Origin: Acidobacteriota bacterium
GTDB lineage: Bacteria; Acidobacteriota; Aminicenantia; JBFLYD01
DNA: 47,743 nucleotides
Direction of reading: 5' to 3'
Assembly: GCA_040756905.1 (NCBI GenBank)
Contig: JBFLYD010000038.1
Location: 1 to 47,743, forward strand
Each line of letters opens with the position of its first letter. The stretch's first letter is position 1. Below are positions 34,912 through 44,087 of the stretch, one piece after another. Position numbers and translations under genes: made by a program. The notes under the pieces were generated by a model, which saw only the letters and a list, made by a program, of their open reading frames with translations, did not search any database and was not told the origin of the DNA.

Positions 34912-37900
34912 ATGAAGGAATTAGCAACTGAAAAAATAAAAGAGTTGGAAAGGAAACTCACCCAATTATCCATTCTCTACTCAATTGCTTCTTCTATAGG
35001 TGTTTCTACTGATGAGGAGGAAGTTTTAAATTTAGTTATCGAGAAGGCTATGGACAATTTAAGTCCAGAAATAGGAGTTATCTTTCTGGTTGATCCCGAT
35101 AAAAAAGAATTGTCAGCAGCTGTTTCCCGGGGAATAAACATAGAGAATATAAAGAAAAATAATATTAAACTGGGTGAAGGAATTGCTGGCACTGTAGCCT
35201 TAAAAGGAAAGCCAATTGAAATAGAAGATATCAGTAAATCAAGGGCAATCGATTCGTTTCTTCGACCCTTTCCTGTAAAATCTATTTTTTGCTATCCAAT
35301 TAAAACCAACAAAAAAGTATTGGGTGTAATTCATCTCAGCAAATTCAAAAAATTTTCCCTTACCCAAGAAGAAAGATGGATATTAACCATCATTGCTAAC
35401 CGTGCAGGAATAGCTATTGAAAGTGCTAATTTATATAGAAAACTTCAGGATTGGAGTAGAACTTTAGAAGAAAAAGTTGAACAAAGGACTAAAGAAATAC
35501 AATTCCAGCTTGAACGAACAAAAGCACTGGAAAAGGTCGCCTTTCAAATAAGCGCTGAAATGGATCTTTCCAGATCTTTACCTCTGATTGGAAAAGAAAG
35601 TGCAAAGATCCTGAATGCAGACAGATGGGCTATTGTTTTTGTGGATGAGGTAACTAAAAAGCCTAAGTTTGTATATTCCGAAGGATTGTCCAGAGAATAT
35701 ATGATAGCTGCCATCAAACATTATAAAGAAATACCTGGAGGGAAAGTTATCGAGACTCAAAAACCAATGTTTATTCCTGATGCTTTCCGAATCCCTCCAT
35801 TAAAAGAATTAGCTACCCAGGAAGGATATAAATCCGTAAATATCATTCCTTCTAACTACCATGGAGAGATTGTAGGAGGGATAATTTATTATTACGATAA
35901 AATAAAAGAATATTCTGAGCTTGAAAAAGAGTTAGCCATAGCTTTTGGTGAGCTGATAGCTGTTGCTATTGCTAATTCAAAACTTTTTGAAAAGCAAAGA
36001 GAAACCATCAAACAGCTAAAAGCAATAAATAAAATGGGGAGAACTATTATAACTTCTATCGAAACCAGAAATTTATTTCAGCAGGCTGTTAATTTAGTTG
36101 AAAATATTGCTCACTATCCTTTTGTTTTTCTTTTGTTAGTCGATGGAGAATCAAATGAATTAGTTCAAATAGCCAGAGCAGGAAGACTCCAGAGAAAGGT
36201 TCCCTCTGAATACAGACAAAAGATAACCGAAGGGATGATTGGTCAGGCTGTTACTACTGGGAAGATTCAGGTTTCAGGAGATACCAACTCCTACCCTTAT
36301 TACTTAAGATATTTCCCTGAAGTAAATTCTGAAATTTCTGTTCCAATTAAAACTAAAGATGGAAAAGTAATTGGAGTTTTAGATGTCCAGAGTGAAAAAT
36401 TCAATGCTTTTGGAGAAGACGAAATAGCAACTATCCAGACTATTGTTGATCAAATCTCGGTTGCTTTAGAAAACTTGAAACTTTATAAAGATTTAGAAAA
36501 ACGAGTAAAAGAATTATCCACTCTTTATCAAACAGGTAAGAGCATTACCAGTTTATTAGATTTAGATAATGTTCTCAATCAAATTCTCGCCATCCTCAAA
36601 CAAATTGTTCCTTTTTATGCTGGTGGAATCCTTCTTTTTAACCCTTCTCTAAATGCATTAGAAATAAAAGCTTCCCTTGGGCCAAAGATAAGGAGTTTAA
36701 AAAGATTGGTCATAAAACCAGGTGAGGGAATCACTGGCACAGTCTTTCAAACAAAGAAAAGTATTATTGTTTCAGATGTAGAGAAAGATTCAAGATACAT
36801 CCCTGGCCACCCCCATATCCGAAGTGAGATGGCTTCACCTCTTATATATCAGGATAAGGTCATGGGCGTTATAAATGTGGAAAGCAAAGAGATTAATGCT
36901 TTTAACGAAGATCATCTTAGAATTCTTAACTATTTTGCTACTCAAGCAGCGATTGCCATCGGAAATGCTCTGCTTTATGAAGAGATAAACCGAAAAGCAG
37001 AGGAGATGAAAGTCTTGTATGAGATTGGAGCTACTTGCTTATCAACATTGGAGTTAAACAAATTGTTGAAATTAATCTCCAAAAAAGTAATGAGAGTAAT
37101 GAATGTTAATACCTTTTATTTATCTTTATATGATGAAAAGAAAGATGAGATTTTCTTTCTAGTTCTCATAGATAAGGGAAAAGAATTAGAGCCATTTTCT
37201 GTAAGAGTTTCAGAAAAAAGTGGCCTGACAGGCTGGATTATCCGTAACAAAAAACCCATTATATTCACAGACTATGAAAAAGAGAAGGATCAATTACCAG
37301 CAGAAGTAAGAATTATTGGTATGCCTTCCCAATCCTATTTGGGAATTCCTCTTATAGTTAGAGATAAAATAATTGGGGTAATATCTATTCAGAGCTATAA
37401 AAAAGGCATATTTGATCAGGGTCATAAAGAACTTCTCACTTCCATTGCTAATCAGGTTGCATTAACCATTGAAAATGCTGAGCTATTTAAAAATTTGGAA
37501 AAAACTTATAAAGACTTGAAAGAAAGCCAGAAACAATTGCTTTTAACGGAAAAATTACGGGCTTTAGGAGTAGTTTCTGCAGGCGTAGCCCATGATTTCA
37601 ATAATATCTTGGGAGCAATTTTAGGTCGAGCTCAACTTTTAAGTCAACAGACTAAAGATAAAGAAGTGCTTAGAGGACTTAAAATAATTGAAAAAGCAGC
37701 TTTAGGCGGAGCAGAAATTGTAAAAAGAATTCAGGAATTTGCTAAAGTTAAGCCTGAGGAAATTTTTGAGCCAGTAAATATAAATCAAGTTGTAGATGAT
37801 AGTTTAGCTTTAACTAAAGTCAAATGGAAGGATGAATCAGAAGCTAAAGGAATAAAGATAGACATAAATAAAAAATTAGAAGAAGGACTTATGGTAGATG

Positions 37901-38646
37901 GCAACCTTTCAGAGCTAAGAGAAGCTATAACTAATATTATTTTAAACTCAATAGATGCTTTGCCGGGAGGAGGACAAATTTCAATTGAAGCAAAATCTGA
38001 TGGAGATAAAGTATTATTAGAAATAGCAGATAATGGTATAGGAATGTCCCATGATGTGAAAGAGAAAGCATTTGATCCATTTTTCACGACTAAGGGAGTA
38101 GAAGGAACGGGTCTGGGTTTGAGTATTGTATATGGAATAATTCGCAGGCACAAAGGAGAATTAAAAATTGAAAGTGAAGAGGGAAAAGGAACAACTATTT
38201 TTATTTCTTTACCTAAGTCAAAAAAAATAAAAAAAATAGAAATAAAAGAATTTCCTAAAAAAGAAATCCCTCCTTTAAATATATTAATTATCGATGATGA
38301 ACCCTACATCAGAGAATTGTTATCCGATATTCTTACTCCCCATGGCCATAAAACAACCCTGGCTGAATCTGGCAAAGAGGGAATTGAAAACTTTCAAAAG
38401 GAAAAGTTTGATTTGGTTTTAACAGACATTGGAATGCCAGAAATGTCTGGCTGGGAGGTAGCTAAAAAAATAAAATCGATAAACCCAGAAATAGTAATAG
38501 GATTTATTACTGGCTGGGACATGCAATTTACCCCAGAAGAACTAAAGAAAAGGGGTGCTGATCTTGTCATATTTAAACCGTTCAAAATAGAACAGATCTT
38601 AGAGACTATTTCCAAATCGATAGAATTACGCACCAGTCATTCTTAA
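34912..38646 (+). CDS. Hybrid histidine kinase with five GAF domains and a C-terminal receiver
   Basis: A 1244-aa cytoplasmic protein with no membrane segment. Five GAF modules follow one another over about residues 15-865, linked by helical signalling segments (for example WSRTLEEKVEQRTKEIQFQL). HisKA follows with the phospho-acceptor His in GVVSAGVAHDFNNILGAIL, then an HATPase (NSIDALPGGG, ADNGIGMSHD, GTGLGLSIVYGI) and a receiver domain (ILIIDDEPYIRELL, phospho-acceptor Asp in VLTDIGMPEMSG, conserved Lys in VIFKPF). Probably partnered by the FIST protein upstream. No DNA-binding output is attached, so a separate phosphotransfer partner or regulator is expected. The gene ends overlap the convergent NlpC/P60 gene by 4 bp. 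Confidence 0.93.
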   Translation: MKELATEKIKELERKLTQLSILYSIASSIGVSTDEEEVLNLVIEKAMDNLSPEIGVIFLVDPDKKELSAAVSRGINIENIKKNNIKLGEGIAGTVALKGKPIEIEDISKSRAIDSFLRPFPVKSIFCYPIKTNKKVLGVIHLSKFKKFSLTQEERWILTIIANRAGIAIESANLYRKLQDWSRTLEEKVEQRTKEIQFQLERTKALEKVAFQISAEMDLSRSLPLIGKESAKILNADRWAIVFVDEVTKKPKFVYSEGLSREYMIAAIKHYKEIPGGKVIETQKPMFIPDAFRIPPLKELATQEGYKSVNIIPSNYHGEIVGGIIYYYDKIKEYSELEKELAIAFGELIAVAIANSKLFEKQRETIKQLKAINKMGRTIITSIETRNLFQQAVNLVENIAHYPFVFLLLVDGESNELVQIARAGRLQRKVPSEYRQKITEGMIGQAVTTGKIQVSGDTNSYPYYLRYFPEVNSEISVPIKTKDGKVIGVLDVQSEKFNAFGEDEIATIQTIVDQISVALENLKLYKDLEKRVKELSTLYQTGKSITSLLDLDNVLNQILAILKQIVPFYAGGILLFNPSLNALEIKASLGPKIRSLKRLVIKPGEGITGTVFQTKKSIIVSDVEKDSRYIPGHPHIRSEMASPLIYQDKVMGVINVESKEINAFNEDHLRILNYFATQAAIAIGNALLYEEINRKAEEMKVLYEIGATCLSTLELNKLLKLISKKVMRVMNVNTFYLSLYDEKKDEIFFLVLIDKGKELEPFSVRVSEKSGLTGWIIRNKKPIIFTDYEKEKDQLPAEVRIIGMPSQSYLGIPLIVRDKIIGVISIQSYKKGIFDQGHKELLTSIANQVALTIENAELFKNLEKTYKDLKESQKQLLLTEKLRALGVVSAGVAHDFNNILGAILGRAQLLSQQTKDKEVLRGLKIIEKAALGGAEIVKRIQEFAKVKPEEIFEPVNINQVVDDSLALTKVKWKDESEAKGIKIDINKKLEEGLMVDGNLSELREAITNIILNSIDALPGGGQISIEAKSDGDKVLLEIADNGIGMSHDVKEKAFDPFFTTKGVEGTGLGLSIVYGIIRRHKGELKIESEEGKGTTIFISLPKSKKIKKIEIKEFPKKEIPPLNILIIDDEPYIRELLSDILTPHGHKTTLAESGKEGIENFQKEKFDLVLTDIGMPEMSGWEVAKKIKSINPEIVIGFITGWDMQFTPEELKKRGADLVIFKPFKIEQILETISKSIELRTSHS

Positions 38647-39539
38647 AAGGGCCTTCTTGCCCCCTGGTAAAGACTTTTCCAATATGGATCAGAAAGCCTC
38701 GATATCTGAACCACTGGTTTTTCATGGGTTGTTGAATGAATGAATTCCTTTCTACTTATCATAATTCCCACATGGGTTATCTTATCAATTGATTTTCCAA
38801 AGAATACAAGATCTCCCTTTCTTTCCTTTCCCTTAGGAACTTCCATAAGACCACTCCTTTCAAACTGGATATTGGCATCTCTCAAAACCTCAATCCCGCT
38901 CAACCTACAGATAAGCTGGGTAAATCCTGAACAATCAAGACCAATAGGTGTCGTTCCACCCCATAGATAGGGAATACCGAGGAATCTTTTTGCAAGATTT
39001 ATCATTTCATCCGATGTTATCCGCCTTTTTTTCTGAGAGGCATCTTTTATAATTCCATCCCCTTTCTGAATCCATCCTTTCTCTCCGGAAGGAAGATTTA
39101 TCTCACACCATCTTTCTCCCCAATTTCCAGCCTCTAAGATTGAACCAATGGGAGCGAATGTAAGGGGCTTATGTGTTGTGACGTTCTCATCCCTGTATAT
39201 GTAAGCAATGAGACTCTTTACTTCAAAAACTTTCCCTTCTCTTGCATATAATCTTTCTTCCTTTTCGAAAACTCTTATAGAGGAAGCTTTCATCCATCCC
39301 TGGTATGTATCAGGCGTTTCTATCAGAAACCATTCTTCCCCTTTTTCATTATTTTCTGATTTTATAATCTTCACATTTGTTCCAATTACTGCCTGACTCA
39401 CCACATCTGCCATTTCATCAGGTCTACTGTGCATATTCTCCACACTCTTTATCACAACCCCCATCTTTTCCGTTTCTTCACCCGAAAAAAGATATAAGAA
39501 AGGAATAAATATTAAATAGAGTATTTTAATTTTTTTCAT
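38643..39539 (-). CDS. Exported SH3b-NlpC/P60 murein endopeptidase (YkfC-like)
   Basis: About 298 aa from the ATG at 39539 (GGAGGC 6-8 nt upstream; the TTG one codon earlier is less likely). It has a signal peptide (KKIKILYLIFIPFLYLFSGE) and two SH3b domains over about residues 25-160. The NlpC/P60 domain follows with catalytic Cys204 in GLDCSGFTQ and His257 in HVGIM. This architecture matches YkfC-type gamma-D-glutamyl-L-diamino-acid endopeptidases that cut murein tripeptides. The neighbour is an L-Ala-D/L-Glu-type epimerase, which is the next enzyme of that pathway in Bacillus. Confidence 0.9.
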   Translation of the reverse strand: MKKIKILYLIFIPFLYLFSGEETEKMGVVIKSVENMHSRPDEMADVVSQAVIGTNVKIIKSENNEKGEEWFLIETPDTYQGWMKASSIRVFEKEERLYAREGKVFEVKSLIAYIYRDENVTTHKPLTFAPIGSILEAGNWGERWCEINLPSGEKGWIQKGDGIIKDASQKKRRITSDEMINLAKRFLGIPYLWGGTTPIGLDCSGFTQLICRLSGIEVLRDANIQFERSGLMEVPKGKERKGDLVFFGKSIDKITHVGIMISRKEFIHSTTHEKPVVQISRLSDPYWKSLYQGARRPF

Positions 39540-39542
39540 CAA

Positions 39543-39869
39543 AGCCTCCGATTGCTAATTATAACATTAACGAAAATTTGTAAATATGATTCTCATTCTT
39601 CTCTTTTAGATTCCCCCAATGGGAGATAATGTGTTGAATGTTTACAAACTCCGTGCTATATAAAAGGGACTCTGATGCCGGTGTTCCTCTTCAGCAAGAT
39701 GTTTCTTATCGTTCTGGAAACAGTTCTCAACAGCAAGCCGATCGAACCAAAAACTTTCAGCTTACCGGCGCTTCTGAAAACCCTGTTTCCCCTCGGCCAG
39801 ATCCGGGCGTTTGGTCATGATAAAAACTTCATTTTGAGTTATAATTTATCGTTATTTTAGGAGGTAATT
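39543..39869. other. Intergenic stretch without a recognisable gene
   Basis: 327 bp between divergent NlpC/P60 and epimerase genes, and richer in GC than its surroundings from about 39660 to 39820. Two short frames (60-61 codons) cross it in different phases with no ribosome site or familiar sequence. It could be a decayed gene remnant. The epimerase ribosome site AGGAGG sits at 39859-39864. Confidence 0.4.
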
Positions 39870-41003
39870 ATGAAAAGGAAGAAATTTCTTGAGGCTACTG
39901 GCTTTATTTTGGCAAGTGTACTCATTCCTTATAAGCCTATTTTGAAGAATATAATGGAAATTGAGAAATCAACTGGTAAATTTAGTGTTAAAGCTAAGAT
40001 TTATGAGCTTAAATTGAAGCATGCATGGGGACTTGCAAGGGGCACATGGACTACCCGGAGGAATGTTTTCGTAAGGATTGAAAGAGATGGAATCTCAGGG
40101 ATAGGAGAAGCTGCTCCTATCGCAAGATACAATGAGAGTGCAGAAAGTAACCTTAACTTCATAGAGAGGGCTAATCCTATCCTGGAAAGAAGCCTCTGGG
40201 AGTACTACGAAAGATGGAATGAAATCGATGCTATTACTGAAGGTGAGCATGCTGCAAAAGCTGCTCTGGATATGGCAATCTTAGACTGGATAGGAAAAAA
40301 ACTCAACATCCCTCTTTATCGTTTCCTTGGTCTTGACAAGGGAAAAACTCCAATTACAACATTCTCAATTGGAATAGATGAAATAAAGGTAATGCAGGAA
40401 AAGGTTAAGGAGGCAGAGGAATTCCCTGTTTTAAAGATTAAAGTTGGAACAAAGGATGATAAAAAGATAATAGAGGGGATAAGAGAAGTGACGAATAAGC
40501 CTCTGAGGGTGGATGCCAATGAAGGATGGAAATCAAAGGAAGAAGCTCTTGAGATGATAAACTGGATGGCTAAGAAAGGAGTTGAATTCATTGAGCAGCC
40601 TCTCCCATCGAACATGATCAACGAGCAAACATGGCTTAAGGAAAGAACTAAGATTCCGATATTTGCCGATGAAAGTCTCATGAAGGCTTCGGATATACCG
40701 AGGATTGCCCATGCTTTCCATGGAATAAACATAAAGCTAATGAAATGCGGAGGGATGCATGAGGCATTGAGGATGGTTTCGATGGCAAGATCCCTTGGTT
40801 TAAAAACTATGTTAGGATGCATGATTGAAAGCTCTTTAGCCATTACAGCTGGAGCTACAATCTCACTTCTTTTTGATTATGCAGACCTCGATGGAAATCT
40901 TCTTATTACTAATGACCCGTTTAAGGGCGTTCGAACAGTAAAAGGAAAGCTTTTTCTTTCAGATAAACCAGGCCTCGGTGTTGAAGGTGATGTATGGGGA
41001 TAG
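39870..41003 (+). CDS. Dipeptide epimerase, enolase superfamily (L-Ala-D/L-Glu type)
   Basis: A 377-aa muconate-lactonizing-type enolase-superfamily enzyme. The barrel carries the acid/base Lys in KIKVG (189-193), metal ligands in VDANEGW (Asp215), IEQP (Glu242) and ADES (Asp267), and the opposite Lys in NIKLMKCGG. The GLARGTWTTRRNVFVRI start of the capping domain is typical of L-Ala-D/L-Glu epimerases. Residues 1-40 form an unusual N-terminal extension (KRKKFLEATGFILASVLIPY) resembling an export or Tat-like signal, so the enzyme may be exported. A perfect AGGAGG precedes the ATG. Flanked by an NlpC/P60 peptidase and a beta-lactamase-like protein, consistent with murein peptide recycling. Confidence 0.88.
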   Translation: MKRKKFLEATGFILASVLIPYKPILKNIMEIEKSTGKFSVKAKIYELKLKHAWGLARGTWTTRRNVFVRIERDGISGIGEAAPIARYNESAESNLNFIERANPILERSLWEYYERWNEIDAITEGEHAAKAALDMAILDWIGKKLNIPLYRFLGLDKGKTPITTFSIGIDEIKVMQEKVKEAEEFPVLKIKVGTKDDKKIIEGIREVTNKPLRVDANEGWKSKEEALEMINWMAKKGVEFIEQPLPSNMINEQTWLKERTKIPIFADESLMKASDIPRIAHAFHGINIKLMKCGGMHEALRMVSMARSLGLKTMLGCMIESSLAITAGATISLLFDYADLDGNLLITNDPFKGVRTVKGKLFLSDKPGLGVEGDVWG

Positions 41004-41075
41004 TCGGCTTCCGCTATTCGTGTCTATTGTGTGAGAGATTACCTAAAACAGAAGCAATTAATGAAATAAACTCAA

Positions 41076-41984
41076 TTAGTGCTGAGGGAGCAACCTTCCA
41101 TATTCACTGTAGCTCTGGATTCTTAAGAAGTGTTCAAAGGCAATTCTTGAGATGGATGTAATTGCCTCTTCCCCCTCTTTGCCATTTCTTAGATACGTTG
41201 TCATTACACATATTATGTAAGGTCTTTCCTTAAGATAAACAATTCCTGAATCACATCTAACTGCTTCGAGCTCTCCAGGCTTATTGGCAATGGATACATC
41301 CTCAGGAATCCCACTCCTTAAAGGACTTTCCTTAAATATGGATAGAATTTTAAGAAGCTCAAATCTAAATGGATCTTTTATCGCATTTTCCCTTCCAATC
41401 CTCTCTAAAAGCTCCATTATCTCCAATGGAGTTGAGATATTCTCCATCCCTTCCCGGGCAGTCTCGAGATCCATCATCTTCCTTTTTAATTTAGTATTTT
41501 TAAAACCAAAGGAATCCATCCTTCTGTTAACAGAATCCATTCCTATTCTATCAATAAGAATATTTGTTGCAGTGTTGTCAGAAAGCACTATCATCAAAAC
41601 ACACAAATCTTTAATAGAGAGGGAAAGAGTTGGGTATCCGAGATTAATTAATATGCCGCTACCTCTAACTTTTTGACTCTCCTTTAATTCAATAAACTCA
41701 TCGAGTTTTAGCTTTCCCTCCTCTGCCTGTTTAAAAACTTCAAGAAGTATAGTTATCTTTATGGAGCTTGCCTGGGGAAATATCTCTTTTTCATTCAGAA
41801 AGAATGACTTTCCAGTCTTTAAATCTTTTATAGCAACACCCATTACCCCATCCAGTTTCTCTTCTATCTCTTTTATCCCTATCTGGAATTTTTCATCCAA
41901 TAAAGAAAGTTTATCTCCATTCATCAATGAAGATGAAAAAATAATTAAACAAATTCCAACCATAGAATTAAAAATTCTTTTCAT
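41076..41984 (-). CDS. Class A beta-lactamase-like serine hydrolase, exported
   Basis: About 302 aa from the ATG at 41984 (GGGAGG 5 nt upstream), starting with a signal peptide (MKRIFNSMVGICLIIFSSSL). It has the SxxK motif SSIK, the SDN loop in VLSDNTATNIL and a KPGEL motif in place of KTG. An Arg/Glu-rich segment (DLETAREGMENIS) holds the likely omega-loop region. It could be a true beta-lactamase or a DD-carboxypeptidase-like murein hydrolase; the KPG box differs from the commonest KTG. The gene is in a cell-wall neighbourhood and its upstream region carries the structured element at 42112-42226. Confidence 0.85.
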   Translation of the reverse strand: MKRIFNSMVGICLIIFSSSLMNGDKLSLLDEKFQIGIKEIEEKLDGVMGVAIKDLKTGKSFFLNEKEIFPQASSIKITILLEVFKQAEEGKLKLDEFIELKESQKVRGSGILINLGYPTLSLSIKDLCVLMIVLSDNTATNILIDRIGMDSVNRRMDSFGFKNTKLKRKMMDLETAREGMENISTPLEIMELLERIGRENAIKDPFRFELLKILSIFKESPLRSGIPEDVSIANKPGELEAVRCDSGIVYLKERPYIICVMTTYLRNGKEGEEAITSISRIAFEHFLRIQSYSEYGRLLPQH

Positions 41985-42111
41985 ATTGCCTCCCATCATT
42001 CTTTACTAAAAAAATATCCTTAAATTCAACTATTTATGTAAATATGTAAGGCTTCAGCGATATATAAAGGAGCATCTTAATACTAAAGAGAGAATAGATT
42101 CTAAACATACA

Positions 42112-42226
42112 GGAGTGAGCAGGAAGGGTGGTGGAGAACCCGAAGGTTCCTGAAAACCGTCACGAATGCTGAGCGGGACTGGGGAAAATGCAGCGGGTTT
42201 TCGAAGTCACCCTTTCTGATCACTCT
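42112..42226. ncRNA. Unidentified structured element, predicted three-way junction
   Basis: The outer stem pairs 42114-42130 with 42208-42224 in 16 of 17 positions (one G-A mismatch, one G-T wobble) and extends by one or two pairs. Inside are a hairpin GAACC-CGAA-GGTTC (42136-42149) and a longer arm GAAAACC/GGTTTTC (42152-42158 with 42196-42202), which has an inner GCTG/CAGC. Because it is nearly palindromic, either strand could be the transcript; on the minus strand it would lie in the 5' region of the beta-lactamase-like gene. I do not recognise a known riboswitch. It may be an RNA, a regulatory leader or a mobile palindrome. The rest of 41985-42270 shows no gene. Confidence 0.5.
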
Positions 42227-42270
42227 GAAACTTCTGAGCGAAGGGGATGGTTAATCTCTGTAAATATCCT

Positions 42271-43383
42271 TCATAAAAGTATTTCATCAACCCTTACTCC
42301 TGATGCAACATCCACTACAAAAGCTTTTTTTCCCTCAGAAACGATAATGTTTGCCACATCCATAAAAGATTCTGGTGCATAAGCAAACATACATCCTCCT
42401 CCGCCTGAGCCACTTATCTTTCCGCCGTGCGCTCCTTTTTGTTTCGCAAGATTAAGCATCCTGTTGATTACAGGGGTTGAGGTTTTAAACATATCCCTTA
42501 ACAACTGATGTTGCATGTCCAAAAATTGACCAAATATTTTTGGGTCAACCTCTTTTTTTGACAGAATTTTTAGCCCCTCATTCACATAATCTCTATTTTT
42601 GATGGTCCCTTTTAGTAATAATCCCTCTTCTGGCGAAAGTTTATTACTAAATCTCTTCACATCCTGTTCTTTAAAGAATCTTAGTTTTTCAAGGTTTAAA
42701 TCTGGCTCTAACTTTTTAATAACGTCAAGTCGGCCATATCTTAATTTTTTAAGGAGAGTAAGCGTATCTTTGGGTTGCAATGAATCTCCTATCACAAATT
42801 TTCCCAACCTTGATGGCAACCTCTTAATTATTGAAGGATTAACACCACAATCAATGTAGTTAACCCCACCCAGGGCAATAGCAAAGTGGTCCATCCATCC
42901 ACCAGGCTCGCCAAATTCTAAAACCTCTGCCTCATATGAAAATAAAGCAATCTGCTCCAGGTCATTAAATCTCGGGTCATTAAAGGCTGTTAAAAGAAAT
43001 TTTGTCCATGCTACAACCAATGCTGAAGAACTCGAACACCCTCCTCGCATCGGTATCTCACTATGCACCTCACAATCAAACCCATGGGTAATCTTGATTG
43101 CCTTATTTTGAAGCACGTTAACCACACTCCTCCAATAATCTCTCTCCTTCTGATAAGGAACCTTTCCTTCTACCTCAAAGACTTCATAATCATTAATATC
43201 CGGTAAATTGATGTTAAATCTTTTGTCATTTCGAGGAGTGCCAGATATTCGAATCCTTAGGTTTATTGCAGAAGCAATAACTGGCAGTTTCATATAATCT
43301 GAATGTTCTCCAAAAAGGCATATCCTTCCTGGTGCAGAAACGCTCAGAAATTTCATGGGAGCTGTTTTAACATTTCTTCGCAT
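42271..43383 (-). CDS. GHMP-family sugar kinase
   Basis: A 370-aa small-molecule kinase. GHMP hallmarks are SAPGRICLFGEHSDYM (about residues 16-31, a galactokinase-like start), the ATP loop PMRGGCSSSSALVVAW (111-126) and the C-terminal KISGSGGGGCMFAYAP. Members phosphorylate sugars at C1 or similar alcohols. The start at 43383 is supported by GGAGGAG 8 nt upstream, giving a 31-nt overlap with the nucleotidyltransferase gene. With that enzyme and the symporter it forms a likely salvage route: sugar, then sugar-1-phosphate, then NDP-sugar. The exact sugar cannot be inferred. Confidence 0.88.
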   Translation of the reverse strand: MRRNVKTAPMKFLSVSAPGRICLFGEHSDYMKLPVIASAINLRIRISGTPRNDKRFNINLPDINDYEVFEVEGKVPYQKERDYWRSVVNVLQNKAIKITHGFDCEVHSEIPMRGGCSSSSALVVAWTKFLLTAFNDPRFNDLEQIALFSYEAEVLEFGEPGGWMDHFAIALGGVNYIDCGVNPSIIKRLPSRLGKFVIGDSLQPKDTLTLLKKLRYGRLDVIKKLEPDLNLEKLRFFKEQDVKRFSNKLSPEEGLLLKGTIKNRDYVNEGLKILSKKEVDPKIFGQFLDMQHQLLRDMFKTSTPVINRMLNLAKQKGAHGGKISGSGGGGCMFAYAPESFMDVANIIVSEGKKAFVVDVASGVRVDEILL

Positions 43384-44087
43384 GTTAGAAACTCCTCCAA
43401 AGTATTTATACCCAAAATGAATCTTGGGTCAACTACAGAATATGTTTCAACCTTTTTTCCGTGCTTTGTTAGAATTTCAACAATATCGGTAAGGTAATAC
43501 TCCTTTTTTACATTATCATTTTTTATTTCTGATAGGAGCGGCAAAACCACCTCTGCCTTAAAGCAATAATGAGAAGAGTTAACCTCTTCTATCATCTTTA
43601 TTTCAGGGGAGGCATCAAATTCCTCCACAATCTTTATCACCTTGTTATTTTTATCTCTAACTACTCTTCCGTAAGGAGGAGGATTATCAAAATATGTGGT
43701 AATAAGTGTTGCATCCGCATCAGTTTCTTGATGATGCTGAATCAAGCCTTTAATAATCTTAAAATTGATTAAAGGCGCATCACCAACAAGCACTACCAAA
43801 TCTCCGATGAAATTTTTGAGTAACTCTCTTGTCTGCATAAGGGCATGTCCTGTTCCAAGTTGCTTTTTTTGTAGCACATACTCAAAATCATATCCAAGGG
43901 ATTTTATAACATTTTTAGCTTTATATCCAACCACAACAATAATTCTTTTTATACCAGCCCCAATGCATGCGTCAACAACATATTTTACAATGGGCTTCCC
44001 TGATATCTGCATTGTAACTTTAACTGTGTCTGATTTCATTCTGGTTCCTTTGCCAGCTGCCAGTATGATTCCGACTCTCTCCCTCAT
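43353..44087 (-). CDS. GlmU-like NTP-sugar nucleotidyltransferase
   Basis: A 244-aa nucleotidyltransferase. The pyrophosphorylase signature is at the N-terminus (GIILAAGKGTRMKSDTVKV, about residues 6-24). LGTGHALMQT, VVLVGDAPLI and VEEFDASPEI follow, as in the uridylyltransferase half of GlmU. The left-handed beta-helix acetyltransferase half is absent. It should join a sugar-1-phosphate to an NTP. Its ATG overlaps the stop of the small membrane peptide (ATGA), and its end overlaps the GHMP kinase start, so the three are translated together. Confidence 0.88.
   Translation of the reverse strand: MRERVGIILAAGKGTRMKSDTVKVTMQISGKPIVKYVVDACIGAGIKRIIVVVGYKAKNVIKSLGYDFEYVLQKKQLGTGHALMQTRELLKNFIGDLVVLVGDAPLINFKIIKGLIQHHQETDADATLITTYFDNPPPYGRVVRDKNNKVIKIVEEFDASPEIKMIEEVNSSHYCFKAEVVLPLLSEIKNDNVKKEYYLTDIVEILTKHGKKVETYSVVDPRFILGINTLEEFLTCEEMLKQLP

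Noticed and set aside
39638-39860. Two 60-61-codon frames before the epimerase
   Set aside because: No ribosome site, no recognisable sequence, and they overlap each other; possibly a remnant but not supportable as genes.
42112-42226. Cobalamin, SAM or c-di-GMP riboswitch, or SRP RNA
   Set aside because: The conserved cores of these classes could not be matched on either strand, so the element is left unidentified.
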